Positions 52,568 through 62,074 of a stretch of DNA of 64,000 nt are shown here, piece after piece. The translations under genes and the position numbers were made by a program. This DNA comes from Parasalinivibrio latis (GTDB lineage: Bacteria > Pseudomonadota > Gammaproteobacteria > Enterobacterales > Vibrionaceae), in NCBI RefSeq assembly GCF_036825535.1, contig NZ_CP098812.1, positions 2,232,001-2,296,000 of the forward strand. Direction: 5' to 3'. Position 1 is the first letter of the stretch. Each line of letters starts with the position of its first letter. The notes under the pieces are model-generated. The model made no database searches and had not been told where the DNA came from. It was given only the letters and a program-made list of their open reading frames with translations.

Positions 52568-54232
52568 TCAACTAACGTAATACACCCGGCATTCATAAGG
52601 GCGAAGGTGAATCTGCCCGTCAATACCTTCGTCCCCGGTGTAGTTACCTAACACTTTCTCAGCCTGACCTGCCGGCGTGTCGGGGATAACAAATTCCACG
52701 TTATCAGCATAGAAATTACACACTACCAACAAATGCTCTTTGCCATAGGTTCGCCGGTAACAAAATATCGACGGGTGATCCGGGGCCAAATCAGTAAAGT
52801 CCCCCTCGGTGACAACTGGCAGGCGCTTACGAAGATCAATCAGGTCCCGATAAAAATAGAACACTGAATTTTGATCTGAAATGGCTTTTTTTACATTGAT
52901 GTCTTTGTAGTTATCACCCGGATGTAACCAGGGGACCCCCTTGGTAAATCCGGCATGCTCAGTGTCATCCCACTGCATGGGTGTTCGGGAGTTATCACGG
53001 GATTTTGAAGCCAGTATTGCCAGTACGTCCTGCTTATCCATCCCCTTCGCCAACATGTGGTTGTACATATTCAAGCTTTCAACATCCCGGTATTGGCTGA
53101 TATCTGAATAATGAGGGTTGGTCATACCAATTTCTTCGCCCTGATAGATATATGGCGTTCCCTGTAACATGTGGACAGCGGTCGCCAACATCTTGGCTGA
53201 ATGTTCCCGGTAGTCACCATCATCTCCAAACCGCGAGACAATACGAGGCTGGTCGTGGTTACACCAGAAAAGTGCATTCCATCCCTGGTTATGCAAACCT
53301 TTCTGCCACTCTGAAAACAGTTTTTTCAGGGTGATAAAGTTAAAGGGGGCCAGGGTCCATTTCTCACCGTTCGGGTAATCAACTTTCAAGTGGTGGAAAT
53401 TAAACACCATCGACAATTCACTGCCATCAACCGCTGAGTAACGGCGGCAGTGCTCAATTGACGTCGATGACATTTCACCGACAGTCACCACGCCGTATTT
53501 TTGGAAAACATCGGAACTGATTTCCTGCAGGTATTCGTGAACGCGAGGGCCATCGGTATAGAAGCGCCTTCCGTCGCCTGACTTATCATTGGGAAACGCC
53601 TGATCTTTTGATATGAGGTTAATAACATCCAGCCGGAAGCCGTCAACGCCTTTTTCTACCCAGAACTGGATGATTTTCTTCACCTCCTCCCGCACTTGCG
53701 GGTTTTCCCAATTCAGGTCTGCTTGCTCTTTGGCAAACAGATGAAGGTAATACTGCCCGGTTTGTTCATCCTTCTCCCAGGCACTGCCACCAAATTTAGA
53801 CTGCCAGTTATTCGGAACTTTCCCGTCCACCGGATCTTTCCAGATGTAGTAATCCCGATAAGGGCTCTTTTTATTTCCCAACGCCGATTTAAACCATGCA
53901 TGCTCAGTAGACGTATGGTTAACCACTATGTCCATGACAATTTGAATTCCTCGCCTGTGCGCTTCAAAGAGCAGCATGTCGAAATCCTGCATGGTGCCGA
54001 AGGAGGGGTCGATGTTGTAATAGTCAGCAATGTCGTAGCCGTTATCGACTTGAGGGGAAACATACACCGGTGTGAGCCAGATAGCGTCGACACCCAACTC
54101 CCGGATGTAGTCCAGTTTCGAGATTATTCCCTTCAGATCACCGGTGCCCAGGTTCTTGCTGTCACAGAAACTTTTCGGATATATCTGATAGATAGTGGCA
54201 GTGTGCCACCACTCTCGATTGTCACTGTTCAT
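52568..54232 (-). CDS. treC: Trehalose-6-phosphate hydrolase
   Basis: 554 residues, E. coli TreC length. GH13 motifs: DIVVNHTS, GFRLDVIN with the nucleophile Asp, VGEMSS with the acid/base Glu, and NHDQPR. It splits cytoplasmic trehalose 6-phosphate into glucose and glucose 6-phosphate. The start at 54232 gives the expected WWHTATIYQIYPKSF entry; the open frame to 54385 runs into treB. Third gene of the operon, 67 bases after treB. Confidence 0.94.
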   Translation of the reverse strand: MNSDNREWWHTATIYQIYPKSFCDSKNLGTGDLKGIISKLDYIRELGVDAIWLTPVYVSPQVDNGYDIADYYNIDPSFGTMQDFDMLLFEAHRRGIQIVMDIVVNHTSTEHAWFKSALGNKKSPYRDYYIWKDPVDGKVPNNWQSKFGGSAWEKDEQTGQYYLHLFAKEQADLNWENPQVREEVKKIIQFWVEKGVDGFRLDVINLISKDQAFPNDKSGDGRRFYTDGPRVHEYLQEISSDVFQKYGVVTVGEMSSTSIEHCRRYSAVDGSELSMVFNFHHLKVDYPNGEKWTLAPFNFITLKKLFSEWQKGLHNQGWNALFWCNHDQPRIVSRFGDDGDYREHSAKMLATAVHMLQGTPYIYQGEEIGMTNPHYSDISQYRDVESLNMYNHMLAKGMDKQDVLAILASKSRDNSRTPMQWDDTEHAGFTKGVPWLHPGDNYKDINVKKAISDQNSVFYFYRDLIDLRKRLPVVTEGDFTDLAPDHPSIFCYRRTYGKEHLLVVCNFYADNVEFVIPDTPAGQAEKVLGNYTGDEGIDGQIHLRPYECRVYYVS

Positions 54233-54299
54233 AATGAGATTCGCTGTTAAATAGTGGAGTGGGACAAAACCTGCCCCACTTTTTGCGTAGATGACTGGG

Positions 54300-55724
54300 T
54301 TATGCCGCGGCTTCATCCAACTGGCCACTCGCCTGCTTACGACGGTACACGGTAATCGTAAGCAACATTGGCACAGCGACAGCAATTGCCATCGCTACTG
54401 CATATACTCCCCAAAAGGCAGGTTTTATTGAAAGAATGCCAGGTAACCCACCCACACCAATGCCGTTCGCCATTACTCCAAACAAACCGCACAGCGTCGC
54501 CGCTATCGCTGAACCAACCATGGCACAGAGCATCGGGAAACCATATTTCAGATTGATACCGTACATAGCAGGTTCAGTAACACCAAGGTAGGCAGAAATT
54601 GCTGCAGGCACCGAAATCTCCCTTTCGTTCTCTTTTTTACTCACCCAAATGATGCCGACGACAGCTGACGCCTGGGCAATGTTGGAGAGCGCTATAAGCG
54701 GCCAGATTGGGGTTCCCCCCATATCTTGCATAAGTTGGAGGTCAACGGCGTTGGTGGTGTGGTGAATACCCGTGATAACTAAGGGTGCGTAAAAAAAGCC
54801 AAACAGGGCTGAACCGATAAATGCCCAGTCACCGGTCATAGCAAGGCGGGCAAGGTATCCCACCCCATTGCCGATTTCGCGGCCAATAGGACCAATGATG
54901 GCGTGCGCCAGCAAAACTGTTACCAGAATAGAGACAAACGGAACAATAACCAGGTAAAGGTAGCCTGGAACGACTTTCTTTAGCTGGGTTTCTATAAATG
55001 CCAGCGCCATACCAGCCAGCATTGCGGGAATAACTTGCGCCTGGTACCCCACTTTTTCGATGACAAACAGACCGAAATCCCAAACTTCCGGTTGTTGTTT
55101 ACCAATAAGATATGCATTCATCAATTGTGGTGAAACGAGCGTAATGCCAAGCACGATCCCCAGTATTGGCGTTCCACCCAGTTTCCTGACCGTTGACCAG
55201 CAGACCCCCACAGGCAGGAAGAAAAAGATAGCCTCCCCTATCAACCACAAGAAGGAGTGCACAGTGGCCCAAAACTGGCTTACCTGGGTGAGAGTTTTAC
55301 CGTCAACCAGCGCTATGTCACCGATGACATTTCTGAAACCAAGTATCAAGCCACCAGTGATAATGGCTGGGAGCAGTGGGACAAATATTTCAGCCAGATG
55401 CGAAATCGTCCGCTCAAACAGGCTCATGTTCTGGCGCGCAGCCTTCTTGGCAGCATCTTTAGACTCACCTTTCTTACCGGTCACTTCCTCAAGCAGCTTG
55501 AAAGCCTGATCCACCTCAGTGCCAATCACCACTTGAAACTGACCTGCATTGGTGAAGCATCCCTTCACCATCTTAATTTTTTCTATTTCCTTAACTTGGG
55601 CATTCTCTGGTGCATTAAGGACAAAACGCAGGCGAGTCAAGCAATGGCTGACGGTAGCAATGTTATCTGCTCCGCCAATTAGCTCGACCAAGCGCTCGAC
55701 CTCTTGTCTTGTAATAGTGCTCAT
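54300..55724 (-). CDS. treB: PTS trehalose transporter subunit IIBC
   Basis: 474 residues. An IIB domain at the N terminus with the phosphorylated Cys in SHCLTRLRF (about residue 27), then the IIC domain with eight to ten membrane segments. It imports and phosphorylates trehalose, using an IIA from elsewhere. Two TreR operators lie just upstream, between it and treR. Confidence 0.94.
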   Translation of the reverse strand: MSTITRQEVERLVELIGGADNIATVSHCLTRLRFVLNAPENAQVKEIEKIKMVKGCFTNAGQFQVVIGTEVDQAFKLLEEVTGKKGESKDAAKKAARQNMSLFERTISHLAEIFVPLLPAIITGGLILGFRNVIGDIALVDGKTLTQVSQFWATVHSFLWLIGEAIFFFLPVGVCWSTVRKLGGTPILGIVLGITLVSPQLMNAYLIGKQQPEVWDFGLFVIEKVGYQAQVIPAMLAGMALAFIETQLKKVVPGYLYLVIVPFVSILVTVLLAHAIIGPIGREIGNGVGYLARLAMTGDWAFIGSALFGFFYAPLVITGIHHTTNAVDLQLMQDMGGTPIWPLIALSNIAQASAVVGIIWVSKKENEREISVPAAISAYLGVTEPAMYGINLKYGFPMLCAMVGSAIAATLCGLFGVMANGIGVGGLPGILSIKPAFWGVYAVAMAIAVAVPMLLTITVYRRKQASGQLDEAAA

Positions 55725-55755
55725 AATCGGTATCCATATTTAGCTAATTGTGCAG

Positions 55756-55771
55756 TTGGTAACGTTCCCAA
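55756..55771. promoter_or_regulatory. TreR operator 1
   Basis: TTGGTAACGTTCCCAA is close to the TreR half-site consensus GGGAACGTTCCC, 32 bases before treB. Confidence 0.75.
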
Positions 55772-55802
55772 TATCAGTATGGATCCATCACTCGACATCA
55801 TG

Positions 55803-55820
55803 AATGGGAATGTTCCCATT
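55803..55820. promoter_or_regulatory. TreR operator 2
   Basis: AATGGGAATGTTCCCATT is a near-perfect palindrome with the same GGGAA/TTCCC arms, about 80 bases before treB. Confidence 0.8.
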
Positions 55821-55866
55821 ACGTGAAGAGCATCACAGGGAAAAGAGTATGGTCAGTAAACCTGGG

Positions 55867-56829
55867 CTATTTTGCCGCAATAAGTCGACAGTCTTGTACC
55901 TGATGAGACACTTCTGTCGCTGAGGGGTTGGAAATCGAAGAGATAAGTTGATCCGCCGCTTTCTTTCCAGCATCGCGAAAGCCCAGTTCAACGGTAGTTG
56001 ATTCCGGGAACATAAACCGGAGCATCGGGTTGTTACCCACACCGGCAACCTGAATATCAGTGCGTCCAAGATCTGCAAGACGTTTGCAAACCCCCAATGC
56101 AAGGGTATCAGACGCACAGACAACTGCATCGGTGTCATCATCGAGCAGGTCATCAACCCGCTCATAAGCGGCTTCAAGTTCTATAGGGGCGGTTGTAAAA
56201 CAAGGGGACAGGGCGTGGGCCTGACAAAACGCCAGGTATGCAACCTGACGTTCTTCACCGGTCGTTTTATCCGATGCATCCACACCCAGATAGGCAATAT
56301 GCCGGTGCCCGATGCCATAAAGATGATCCAATAGTTGGGAGATAGCCCCCTGGTTGTCGTAACTGACAGAATGGTAATCAGGATGAGTTACAGCCATCAC
56401 AACCGCTTTTTGCCTGAAAGACTTCAGGTTGTCATAGTTACAACCACTGAAACCGAACAAAATAACGCCTTCGGCATCGCGCTTTTTAAGTACAGCGAGG
56501 TGTTCTGCCACTTTAGAGTCATCAAATCGACTCTCCATTACGGCAACATCAAACCCCTGTCCATAAAGGGTTTCCAGAATACCTCCTACCGCGCTGTTTT
56601 CGGAGTTTGAGGAGAGGTTTGCGATGATGACGCCCACCAATTTGGTCTTACCTCCGCGCATCGCTTGAGCCGATTTTGAGGGTTCAAACGCGTGCTCGGC
56701 AATCACTGCCTGTACTTTCTCCCTGGTAGCTGCTTTTACATTGGGATCATTGTTCAGCACTCTCGATACCGTGGATTTCCCAACACCAGCCAAGTTAGCA
56801 ATATCTATAATTGTCAGTTTTTTCGCCAT
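55867..56829 (-). CDS. treR: Trehalose operon repressor TreR
   Basis: 320 residues, LacI family. The helix-turn-helix covers about residues 6-30 (IIDIANLAGVGKSTVSRVLN), then a hinge and a periplasmic-binding-like core. It represses treBC and is released by trehalose 6-phosphate. It is upstream of treB on the same strand with 142 bases between, which hold both operators. Confidence 0.92.
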   Translation of the reverse strand: MAKKLTIIDIANLAGVGKSTVSRVLNNDPNVKAATREKVQAVIAEHAFEPSKSAQAMRGGKTKLVGVIIANLSSNSENSAVGGILETLYGQGFDVAVMESRFDDSKVAEHLAVLKKRDAEGVILFGFSGCNYDNLKSFRQKAVVMAVTHPDYHSVSYDNQGAISQLLDHLYGIGHRHIAYLGVDASDKTTGEERQVAYLAFCQAHALSPCFTTAPIELEAAYERVDDLLDDDTDAVVCASDTLALGVCKRLADLGRTDIQVAGVGNNPMLRFMFPESTTVELGFRDAGKKAADQLISSISNPSATEVSHQVQDCRLIAAK

Positions 56830-57066
56830 AACATCAGGGAGTTTTAAAATTAATGCTCCTTACATTTTGAAGACTAAAAACTTCAAATCAATCATTTTCT
56901 GTTCAACGATCACAGGTGTTTGGTCAGGGTTTTGTGAGAAATGGCATTTTTTACTTGAAAGTGAACACTAAAGGCCAAATATTGTCATATATATTGCGCT
57001 GCGCTCCCGAGCTTATGCTGTTGCCACTTTTTTTGCGCTGGAGCCGTTACTAAACAGAGACAAATT

Positions 57067-58224
57067 ATGACTGTACATGTGGGAATTATCGATCCCGATC
57101 CAGTAAGGCTGGTTACTGCGCTGCTTCACCACCAGCCCAAAGTGAGTAAAATGATATTCATTGGCGTCGAGTGCCAGAAGGAACAGTTTGAACGCTTGTC
57201 AAATATCCTCACTCCTCGCGGCATAGTAAGCGAATTTTTCCAAGTCTCTGACGACATCAATGTCTCTCTGATTAAAAAGCAAATTAAGTCGCTGGCCGAA
57301 GAACTTGAACAGAGCGGCCGTGAAATCTACTTCAATGCAAGCTGCGGCCTCCGCCACCGTCTCCTTTCAGCCTACGAAGTCTTCCGAACCTATCACTGGC
57401 CTATCTACGTAATAGAACCTTACAGCGATGAACTCTGCTGGCTGTATCCAGAAGGCCATGAACAGCAGCAAGTCGATGATGTTATTCAGCTTACCGATTA
57501 CCTTTCGATCTTCGGCGCGCGTTGTGAGTTTCCGGAACACGAATTTACCGGCTGTCTGGATGAACGTATTTACGCGCTCGGCCAGAAATGGGCAAGCAAC
57601 GCCTTGGAGCTCGGCCCTGGCCTTGCTACGTTGAACTACTTGGCAACCACGTGTCGCAAAGAGCAACGCCTTGACGTTGAACTGAGCGAAAAGCAGCAAG
57701 GTTACCGTGAACTGGGTATTCTGATTGATGACCTGATCGAAACCAGCCTGGCAAAATATGAAAACGGTATCCTGACTTTCTCCTGCGAGGAAGCCCGCCG
57801 CTTCTCGAACGGTGAATGGCTCGAAAACCTGGTTCACTTCACTGTAGGTGAAATCCAGCGCGAATTACCGACAATCCAGGACCATTCTTTGGGTGTTCAG
57901 GTGTATCGCCAGATTGGCGATAAAGAAGTGCGCAATGAGCTGGACGTTGCAACGATCGTGAACAACAAACTTCACATCATTGAATGCAAAACCAAAGGCA
58001 TGTCTCAGGATGGGGATGATACCCTCTACAAACTTGAATCGCTGCGCGATCTGCTGGGTGGTTTACAGGCACGGGCAATGTTGGTCAGTTTCCGCCCGCT
58101 ACGCCAGCACGATATAAACCGGGCGACAGATCTGGGCCTTGCGTTGATAGGACCGGAGCAACTTGGTGACCTTAAGACACATTTAAGTGAATGGCTCGTT
58201 GGAGCGGGCGGCAGCACCAAATGA
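57067..58224 (+). CDS. Solo CARF-nuclease of the DUF1887 (VC1899/Card1-like) family
   Basis: 385 residues. An N-terminal CARF-like Rossmann domain (about 1-145) has IFIGVECQ and FNASCGLRHRLLSAYEVF at 89-106, where cyclic-oligoadenylate-binding CARFs usually show NxTGGTK. A linker helix region follows. The C-terminal PD-(D/E)xK nuclease has WLEN at 251-254, ELDV with D293, and ECK with E307 and K309. The family includes VC1899 of V. cholerae (structure 1XMX) and the CRISPR ancillary nuclease Card1. No CRISPR or cas gene is in the window. An IS element sits in its terminator. Confidence 0.92.
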   Translation: MTVHVGIIDPDPVRLVTALLHHQPKVSKMIFIGVECQKEQFERLSNILTPRGIVSEFFQVSDDINVSLIKKQIKSLAEELEQSGREIYFNASCGLRHRLLSAYEVFRTYHWPIYVIEPYSDELCWLYPEGHEQQQVDDVIQLTDYLSIFGARCEFPEHEFTGCLDERIYALGQKWASNALELGPGLATLNYLATTCRKEQRLDVELSEKQQGYRELGILIDDLIETSLAKYENGILTFSCEEARRFSNGEWLENLVHFTVGEIQRELPTIQDHSLGVQVYRQIGDKEVRNELDVATIVNNKLHIIECKTKGMSQDGDDTLYKLESLRDLLGGLQARAMLVSFRPLRQHDINRATDLGLALIGPEQLGDLKTHLSEWLVGAGGSTK

Positions 58225-58235
58225 CCGAGACGAAA

Positions 58236-58255
58236 AAGCCCTCACCAGAGGGCTT
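58236..58255 (+). terminator. Card1-like gene terminator, left copy of the IS target duplication
   Basis: AAGCCCTCACCAGAGGGCTT is a stem of eight base pairs around a four-base loop. The same 20 bases recur at 59852-59871, at the other edge of the IS. The T run that should follow now lies only beyond the right copy. Confidence 0.85.
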
Positions 58256-58337
58256 CAGACTGCTGACAAAGCCCTAGCCATTTGGCTGGGGCTCTGATCT
58301 AATAAGGGATAAGCAAATCAATCATGGATGTGGTGAC

Positions 58338-59759
58338 ATGCTTAAAGACCCTGGCCCTCAACAATATGAAATTGAGATGGTGACACTCGAACAGTTGGTT
58401 CCCCAAAACCATCTCGTTCGCAAAATCGATGCTGCTGTCGACTTTGAATTTATCCGCGACGAAGTCGCCCACCTCTATTGCCACAACAATGGCCGCCCTG
58501 CGATAGACCCCGTTCGCCTGTTCAAAATCCTGCTCCTTGGCTTCCTCTTCGGCGTCAAAAGTGAACGCCAGCTCGTTAAAGACATCGAGGTCAATATCGC
58601 TTACCGCTGGTTCCTGCGGATGTCGCTCACTGAAAAGGTGATTGATGCGTCCACCTTGAGCCAGAACCGCCGCCGTCGCTTCAACGGTACCGATATCTTT
58701 GAGCGCCTCTTCATCCGTATCGTCGAACAGGCGATGAATAAAGGCATGGTCGATGGACGTGTCTTATTTACCGACAGCACTCACCTGAAAGCCAATGCCA
58801 ACAAGCGTAAATACCGTAACGAACTGGTGAAACAAAACATCAGCGCTTATGCCGAGCTGTTAGATGAAGCAGTTGAAGCTGACCGTGCAGCGGAAGGAAA
58901 ACGCCCGCTCAAGCCAAAAGATGCTCACATCGAGAAAAACACCAAAGTCAGCGCCACCGACCCAGAAAGCGGGTTCATGACACGGGACCAAAAGCCCCAG
59001 GGCTTCTTCTACCTTGACCATCGCACCGTCGACGGCAAACACGGCATCATCCTCGACACCCATGTCACGCCGGGCAATGTGAATGACGCCCAACCGTATA
59101 TCACCCGTCTGGATACCACGTTAGCGCGCTTTACGCTCTCGCCTATCGCCGCCGGGCTTGATGCCGGTTACTTCACCGCTACTATCTGCCATGAACTGGA
59201 GCAGCGCCAAATCCTGCCGGTCATGGGATACCGCCGGCCTCACCGTACAAAGAATCCTATCAAGAAAAAGCACTTCCGTTACGACAAAGAGACGGACCGC
59301 TATCTCTGTCCTCAGGGGCAGGCACTGGTCTACAAGACCACCAACCGACAAGCTTACCGTGAATATCACTCAAACCCGCAGACATGCAAAACCTGTCCAC
59401 TGCGTGCTGATTGCACCAAGAGTGAAAACCACAAACGGGTGATAACCCGGCACCTGTTCGAGAAATCGGTTGAGAATGCCAATGCCCTGAGACTGACCAC
59501 TTGGGGTAAGAAAGTGTACCGACGACGGGCAGAGACGGTGGAGCGAAGCTTCGCGGATGCCAAACAACACCATGGCCATCGCTATGCGAGGTTCCGTGGC
59601 CTGTTGAAAGTACAAATCCAGTGCTTCCTGGCCGCAGCGGCACAGAACATCAAAAAGATAGCCCTGATGGAGGCTTATCTTCGCAAAATTGGGCTCAATG
59701 CGCGCCAAATAGTCCAGAGAGTGATGCAATTTAGCGTCTATGGGCTAAAAGCGGCCTGA
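58338..59759 (+). CDS. IS1182-family DDE transposase
   Basis: 473 residues. The N-terminal DUF772-like region (LVPQNHLVRKID, then RLFKILLLGFLFG and SERQLVKDI) and the DDE domain (LFTDSTHLKANAN, then GLDAGYFT) are complete. The C-terminal Glu lies in RRRAETVERSFADAKQHHG. CKTCPLRADCTKS is the usual IS1182 zinc-like cluster. No stop or frameshift, so the element may be active. Confidence 0.95.
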   Translation: MLKDPGPQQYEIEMVTLEQLVPQNHLVRKIDAAVDFEFIRDEVAHLYCHNNGRPAIDPVRLFKILLLGFLFGVKSERQLVKDIEVNIAYRWFLRMSLTEKVIDASTLSQNRRRRFNGTDIFERLFIRIVEQAMNKGMVDGRVLFTDSTHLKANANKRKYRNELVKQNISAYAELLDEAVEADRAAEGKRPLKPKDAHIEKNTKVSATDPESGFMTRDQKPQGFFYLDHRTVDGKHGIILDTHVTPGNVNDAQPYITRLDTTLARFTLSPIAAGLDAGYFTATICHELEQRQILPVMGYRRPHRTKNPIKKKHFRYDKETDRYLCPQGQALVYKTTNRQAYREYHSNPQTCKTCPLRADCTKSENHKRVITRHLFEKSVENANALRLTTWGKKVYRRRAETVERSFADAKQHHGHRYARFRGLLKVQIQCFLAAAAQNIKKIALMEAYLRKIGLNARQIVQRVMQFSVYGLKAA

Positions 59760-59812
59760 ACATAACAATATGGAAAAATAGCGCGATCGCGGCCTTCGGC
59801 CGCTAACAAAAG

Positions 59813-59838
59813 AAAACCCCGCTTGAAAAAGCGGGGTT
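59813..59838 (+). terminator. Terminator inside the right end of the IS
   Basis: AACCCCGC and GCGGGGTT pair around TTGAAAAA. It closes the transposase transcript. Confidence 0.7.
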
Positions 59839-59851
59839 AGTCAGCAATCTG

Positions 59852-59871
59852 AAGCCCTCACCAGAGGGCTT
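59852..59871. repeat. Right copy of the IS target duplication
   Basis: Exact copy of 58236-58255, here followed by TT. It probably now serves as terminator for kdgR reading from the other side. Confidence 0.85.
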
Positions 59872-59886
59872 TTCTCATATAGTCAG

Positions 59887-60672
59887 TTAATGAATGGGGT
59901 AACCCGTACATCCCAGCTTTTTAGAAATGCGCTCTGCTGCATCCCGTATAGAGGAAAGGTATTCCCGTCGCACCGATTCACTGTACCGTACGCTGGGATA
60001 GGATATACACAGCCCTGCGACCACTGAATTAAACCGATCGTAAATAGGTACTGCCAAGCTTCTTAACCCGGCTTCACGGTCTTCATTTTCTTCGCCGAAG
60101 CCCAATTCTCTCACACTGGAAAGATCCTTAAGTAGCCCACCCAGGTCAATTGTTTCACTGTTTAGCATTTTACTCTTTTCATTTTCTTCAAAGAGATGCT
60201 TAATTTCCTGATCATCCTTCGAGGCTAAAAAAACTTTACCAATTGATGAAGAGTATGAGGGAACGCGGTAACCTATTTTGGACTGAACCCCAAGAGAAAA
60301 GCTTGCATTTATATTATGTAAATAAACTACGCTATCTCCATCAAGGGTTCCTAATTGAATTGACTCACCATATTTGTCTGAAATTTTGCGCATTTCATAA
60401 TCAGCCAAATCAATTAAATTGACATGTTCCAGCGCTTTTGAGCCGAGCTCAAATAACTTCAGGGTCATACTGTATTTATCCGAGTCTCCTTCTTGCGAAA
60501 CAATACCCAGTGTCTTCATAGTCTGAAGAAACCGATATACTGTTGATTTTGACATCATCACTTTTTGTGACAAGTCACTGATTCCAATATCCCTCTCTTC
60601 ACTTATTGCTTGTAATATACCGAATATTTTAAGCACTGAGGACACTGATTCTGGCTGTTTTATCGAAGTCAT
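59887..60672 (-). CDS. kdgR: KdgR, IclR-family repressor of pectin/uronate genes
   Basis: 261 residues. QPESVSSVLKIFGILQAI and VMMSKSTVYRFLQTMKTLG match enterobacterial KdgR closely in the HTH region. The C-terminal IclR effector domain binds 2-keto-3-deoxygluconate. KdgR represses pectinolytic and uronate catabolism genes. None of those is in the window. The start is the ATG at 60672; a GTG at 60687 is in frame. Confidence 0.9.
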   Translation of the reverse strand: MTSIKQPESVSSVLKIFGILQAISEERDIGISDLSQKVMMSKSTVYRFLQTMKTLGIVSQEGDSDKYSMTLKLFELGSKALEHVNLIDLADYEMRKISDKYGESIQLGTLDGDSVVYLHNINASFSLGVQSKIGYRVPSYSSSIGKVFLASKDDQEIKHLFEENEKSKMLNSETIDLGGLLKDLSSVRELGFGEENEDREAGLRSLAVPIYDRFNSVVAGLCISYPSVRYSESVRREYLSSIRDAAERISKKLGCTGYPIH

Positions 60673-61073
60673 ATCTATTACCACCACTAGATGTAATTTC
60701 TTCCGCCAAATTATCCATTTACATATAGTTATAATGTTTGAGCTTATAGAACGGTGTCTAACAAATAATCATTAACATTCCACAAACTGAGAAACAACTC
60801 AATACTTAGGATATGTTTATTTAGTAATCCCGATTGCTTAAAGCAAAAGTGAGACACCTTTCCTTCAATATGTTAAATTCAGGCAACTAAATGACAGTTT
60901 TATTTCTAATAAAAGCATTTGGTTTCATATTTTTTTAATCTCATTTTATGTACAAATATTATTTATGAGACATTAAAAAATAACTAGACAATACTGCAAT
61001 TCGTAAACTTCGAGTTAAGATGAAATTTACCTCATCAAAACTCACCATGGAGATCTAAAATTCCTCACTGTAA
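60673..61073. other. Gene-free stretch upstream of kdgR
   Basis: About 400 AT-rich bases. I see no ORF of useful length, no RNA gene and no clear KdgR box. It probably holds the kdgR promoter. Confidence 0.5.
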
Positions 61074-61104
61074 AAAAGTAAAGCCCGCTAACTGAGCGGG
61101 CTTT
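61074..61104 (-). terminator. Terminator of udp
   Basis: On the minus strand AAAGCCCGCT and AGCGGGCTTT pair around CAGTTA, followed by ACTTTTTT. Confidence 0.88.
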
Positions 61105-61134
61105 ACCAGAATTTACTGATGAGAAATTATCTTA

Positions 61135-61902
61135 TTATTTTTTAAGCATTTTTCTGGCTGCTTCAACGACAATTTTAACTGATACCGTCTCGGTATTTTT
61201 CAAGGTATCGTGGCTAGGAATCTCTTTCTGCGTACGGTTTACAATGACGCCGGCGACGCATCCGGCACGGAGACCTGAACTCGCACACATGGTCAACAGG
61301 GTCGCTGATTCCATCTCAAAGTTGAGCACTCCCATATCCTGCCACTCTTTCATCGAACCCTGGAAGCGGCGTACGACGCGACCACTAAAGGTATCGTAGC
61401 GCTCCTGGCCCGGATAGAAAGTATCACTTGATGCTGTTACACCCATGTGTACAGAAACGCCGGCTTCTACGGCCGCCTCTCTCATTGCTGTTGCAACATC
61501 AAAGTCGGCAACTGCAGGGAATTCCATCGGTGCAAAATGGAGGCTTGCACCATCAAGACGTACGGAACCTGTAGTAACAATAACGTCGCCCGGGTTAATG
61601 TTTGGCTGAATGGCTCCGGTTGTACCCACACGAAGGAAAGTGCGAACGCCACACTGGGCGAGTTCTTCCACCGCAATGGACGTCGAAGGGCCGCCAATAC
61701 CTGTTGAGCAGACAACGACCTTTTGACCGTCAAGCTCCGCAAGATAAACGGTATACTCTCGGTGGCTTGCCAAAAACTGAGGATTTTCCATCTGGCTGGC
61801 TATTTTCTCAACCCGTGCAGGATCGCCAGGAATAATTGCAAGCTCTGCACCTTGCAGATCCGCTTTGCTGACGCCGAGATGGAAAACATTTGAATCAGAC
61901 AT
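61135..61902 (-). CDS. udp: Uridine phosphorylase
   Basis: 255 residues. LAIIPGDPARVEKIA, VCSTGIGGPSTSIAVEELA, TFLRVGTTGAIQ and NFEMESATLLTMC form the phosphate, uracil and ribose sites of the NP-I family. It splits uridine to uracil and ribose 1-phosphate. The ATG at 61902 has AAGGAG nine bases upstream; the open frame to 62055 has no family character. Two CRP sites upstream imply catabolite control. Confidence 0.95.
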   Translation of the reverse strand: MSDSNVFHLGVSKADLQGAELAIIPGDPARVEKIASQMENPQFLASHREYTVYLAELDGQKVVVCSTGIGGPSTSIAVEELAQCGVRTFLRVGTTGAIQPNINPGDVIVTTGSVRLDGASLHFAPMEFPAVADFDVATAMREAAVEAGVSVHMGVTASSDTFYPGQERYDTFSGRVVRRFQGSMKEWQDMGVLNFEMESATLLTMCASSGLRAGCVAGVIVNRTQKEIPSHDTLKNTETVSVKIVVEAARKMLKK

Positions 61903-62006
61903 GTAAGGCACTCCTTTTTGAGAGTTCAGGGTTCGTTGTATTACTTGGAGAGACAACGCAGGAAAATCATTTATGTGGTTAGAATAACGCATCACCCACC
62001 CATTAA

Positions 62007-62022
62007 AGTGACTATCATCACA
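62007..62022. promoter_or_regulatory. CRP site upstream of udp (proximal)
   Basis: On the minus strand TGTGATGATAGTCACT matches nine of ten key bases of the CRP consensus. Confidence 0.7.
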
Positions 62023-62058
62023 GTTAATGAAATGACTCCGTTTCATATTACACATAGA

Positions 62059-62074
62059 AGTGACTCATATCACC
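62059..62074. promoter_or_regulatory. CRP site upstream of udp (distal)
   Basis: On the minus strand GGTGATATGAGTCACT matches eight of ten key bases. It starts exactly 52 bases from the proximal site, the spacing seen in CytR-controlled promoters of E. coli. Confidence 0.6.

Larger units (their letters stand above)
58256..59851 (+). mobile_element. IS1182-family insertion sequence
   Basis: 1596 bases. The ends are CAGACTGCTGAC and GTCAGCAATCTG, inverted repeats that differ at one of 12 positions. It is flanked by a 20-base direct repeat which is itself the whole stem-loop of a terminator. It contains one transposase gene on the plus strand and, past it, two small hairpins. Confidence 0.9.

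Noticed and set aside
54233..54385. Longer start for treC
   Set aside because: The extra 51 residues overlap treB and look like shadow translation. The ATG at 54232 matches the usual TreC start.
60673..61073. Possible KdgR operator in the gap upstream of kdgR
   Set aside because: TTTCAT-like pieces occur but no palindrome close to the known AATGAAAC/GTTTCATT box.
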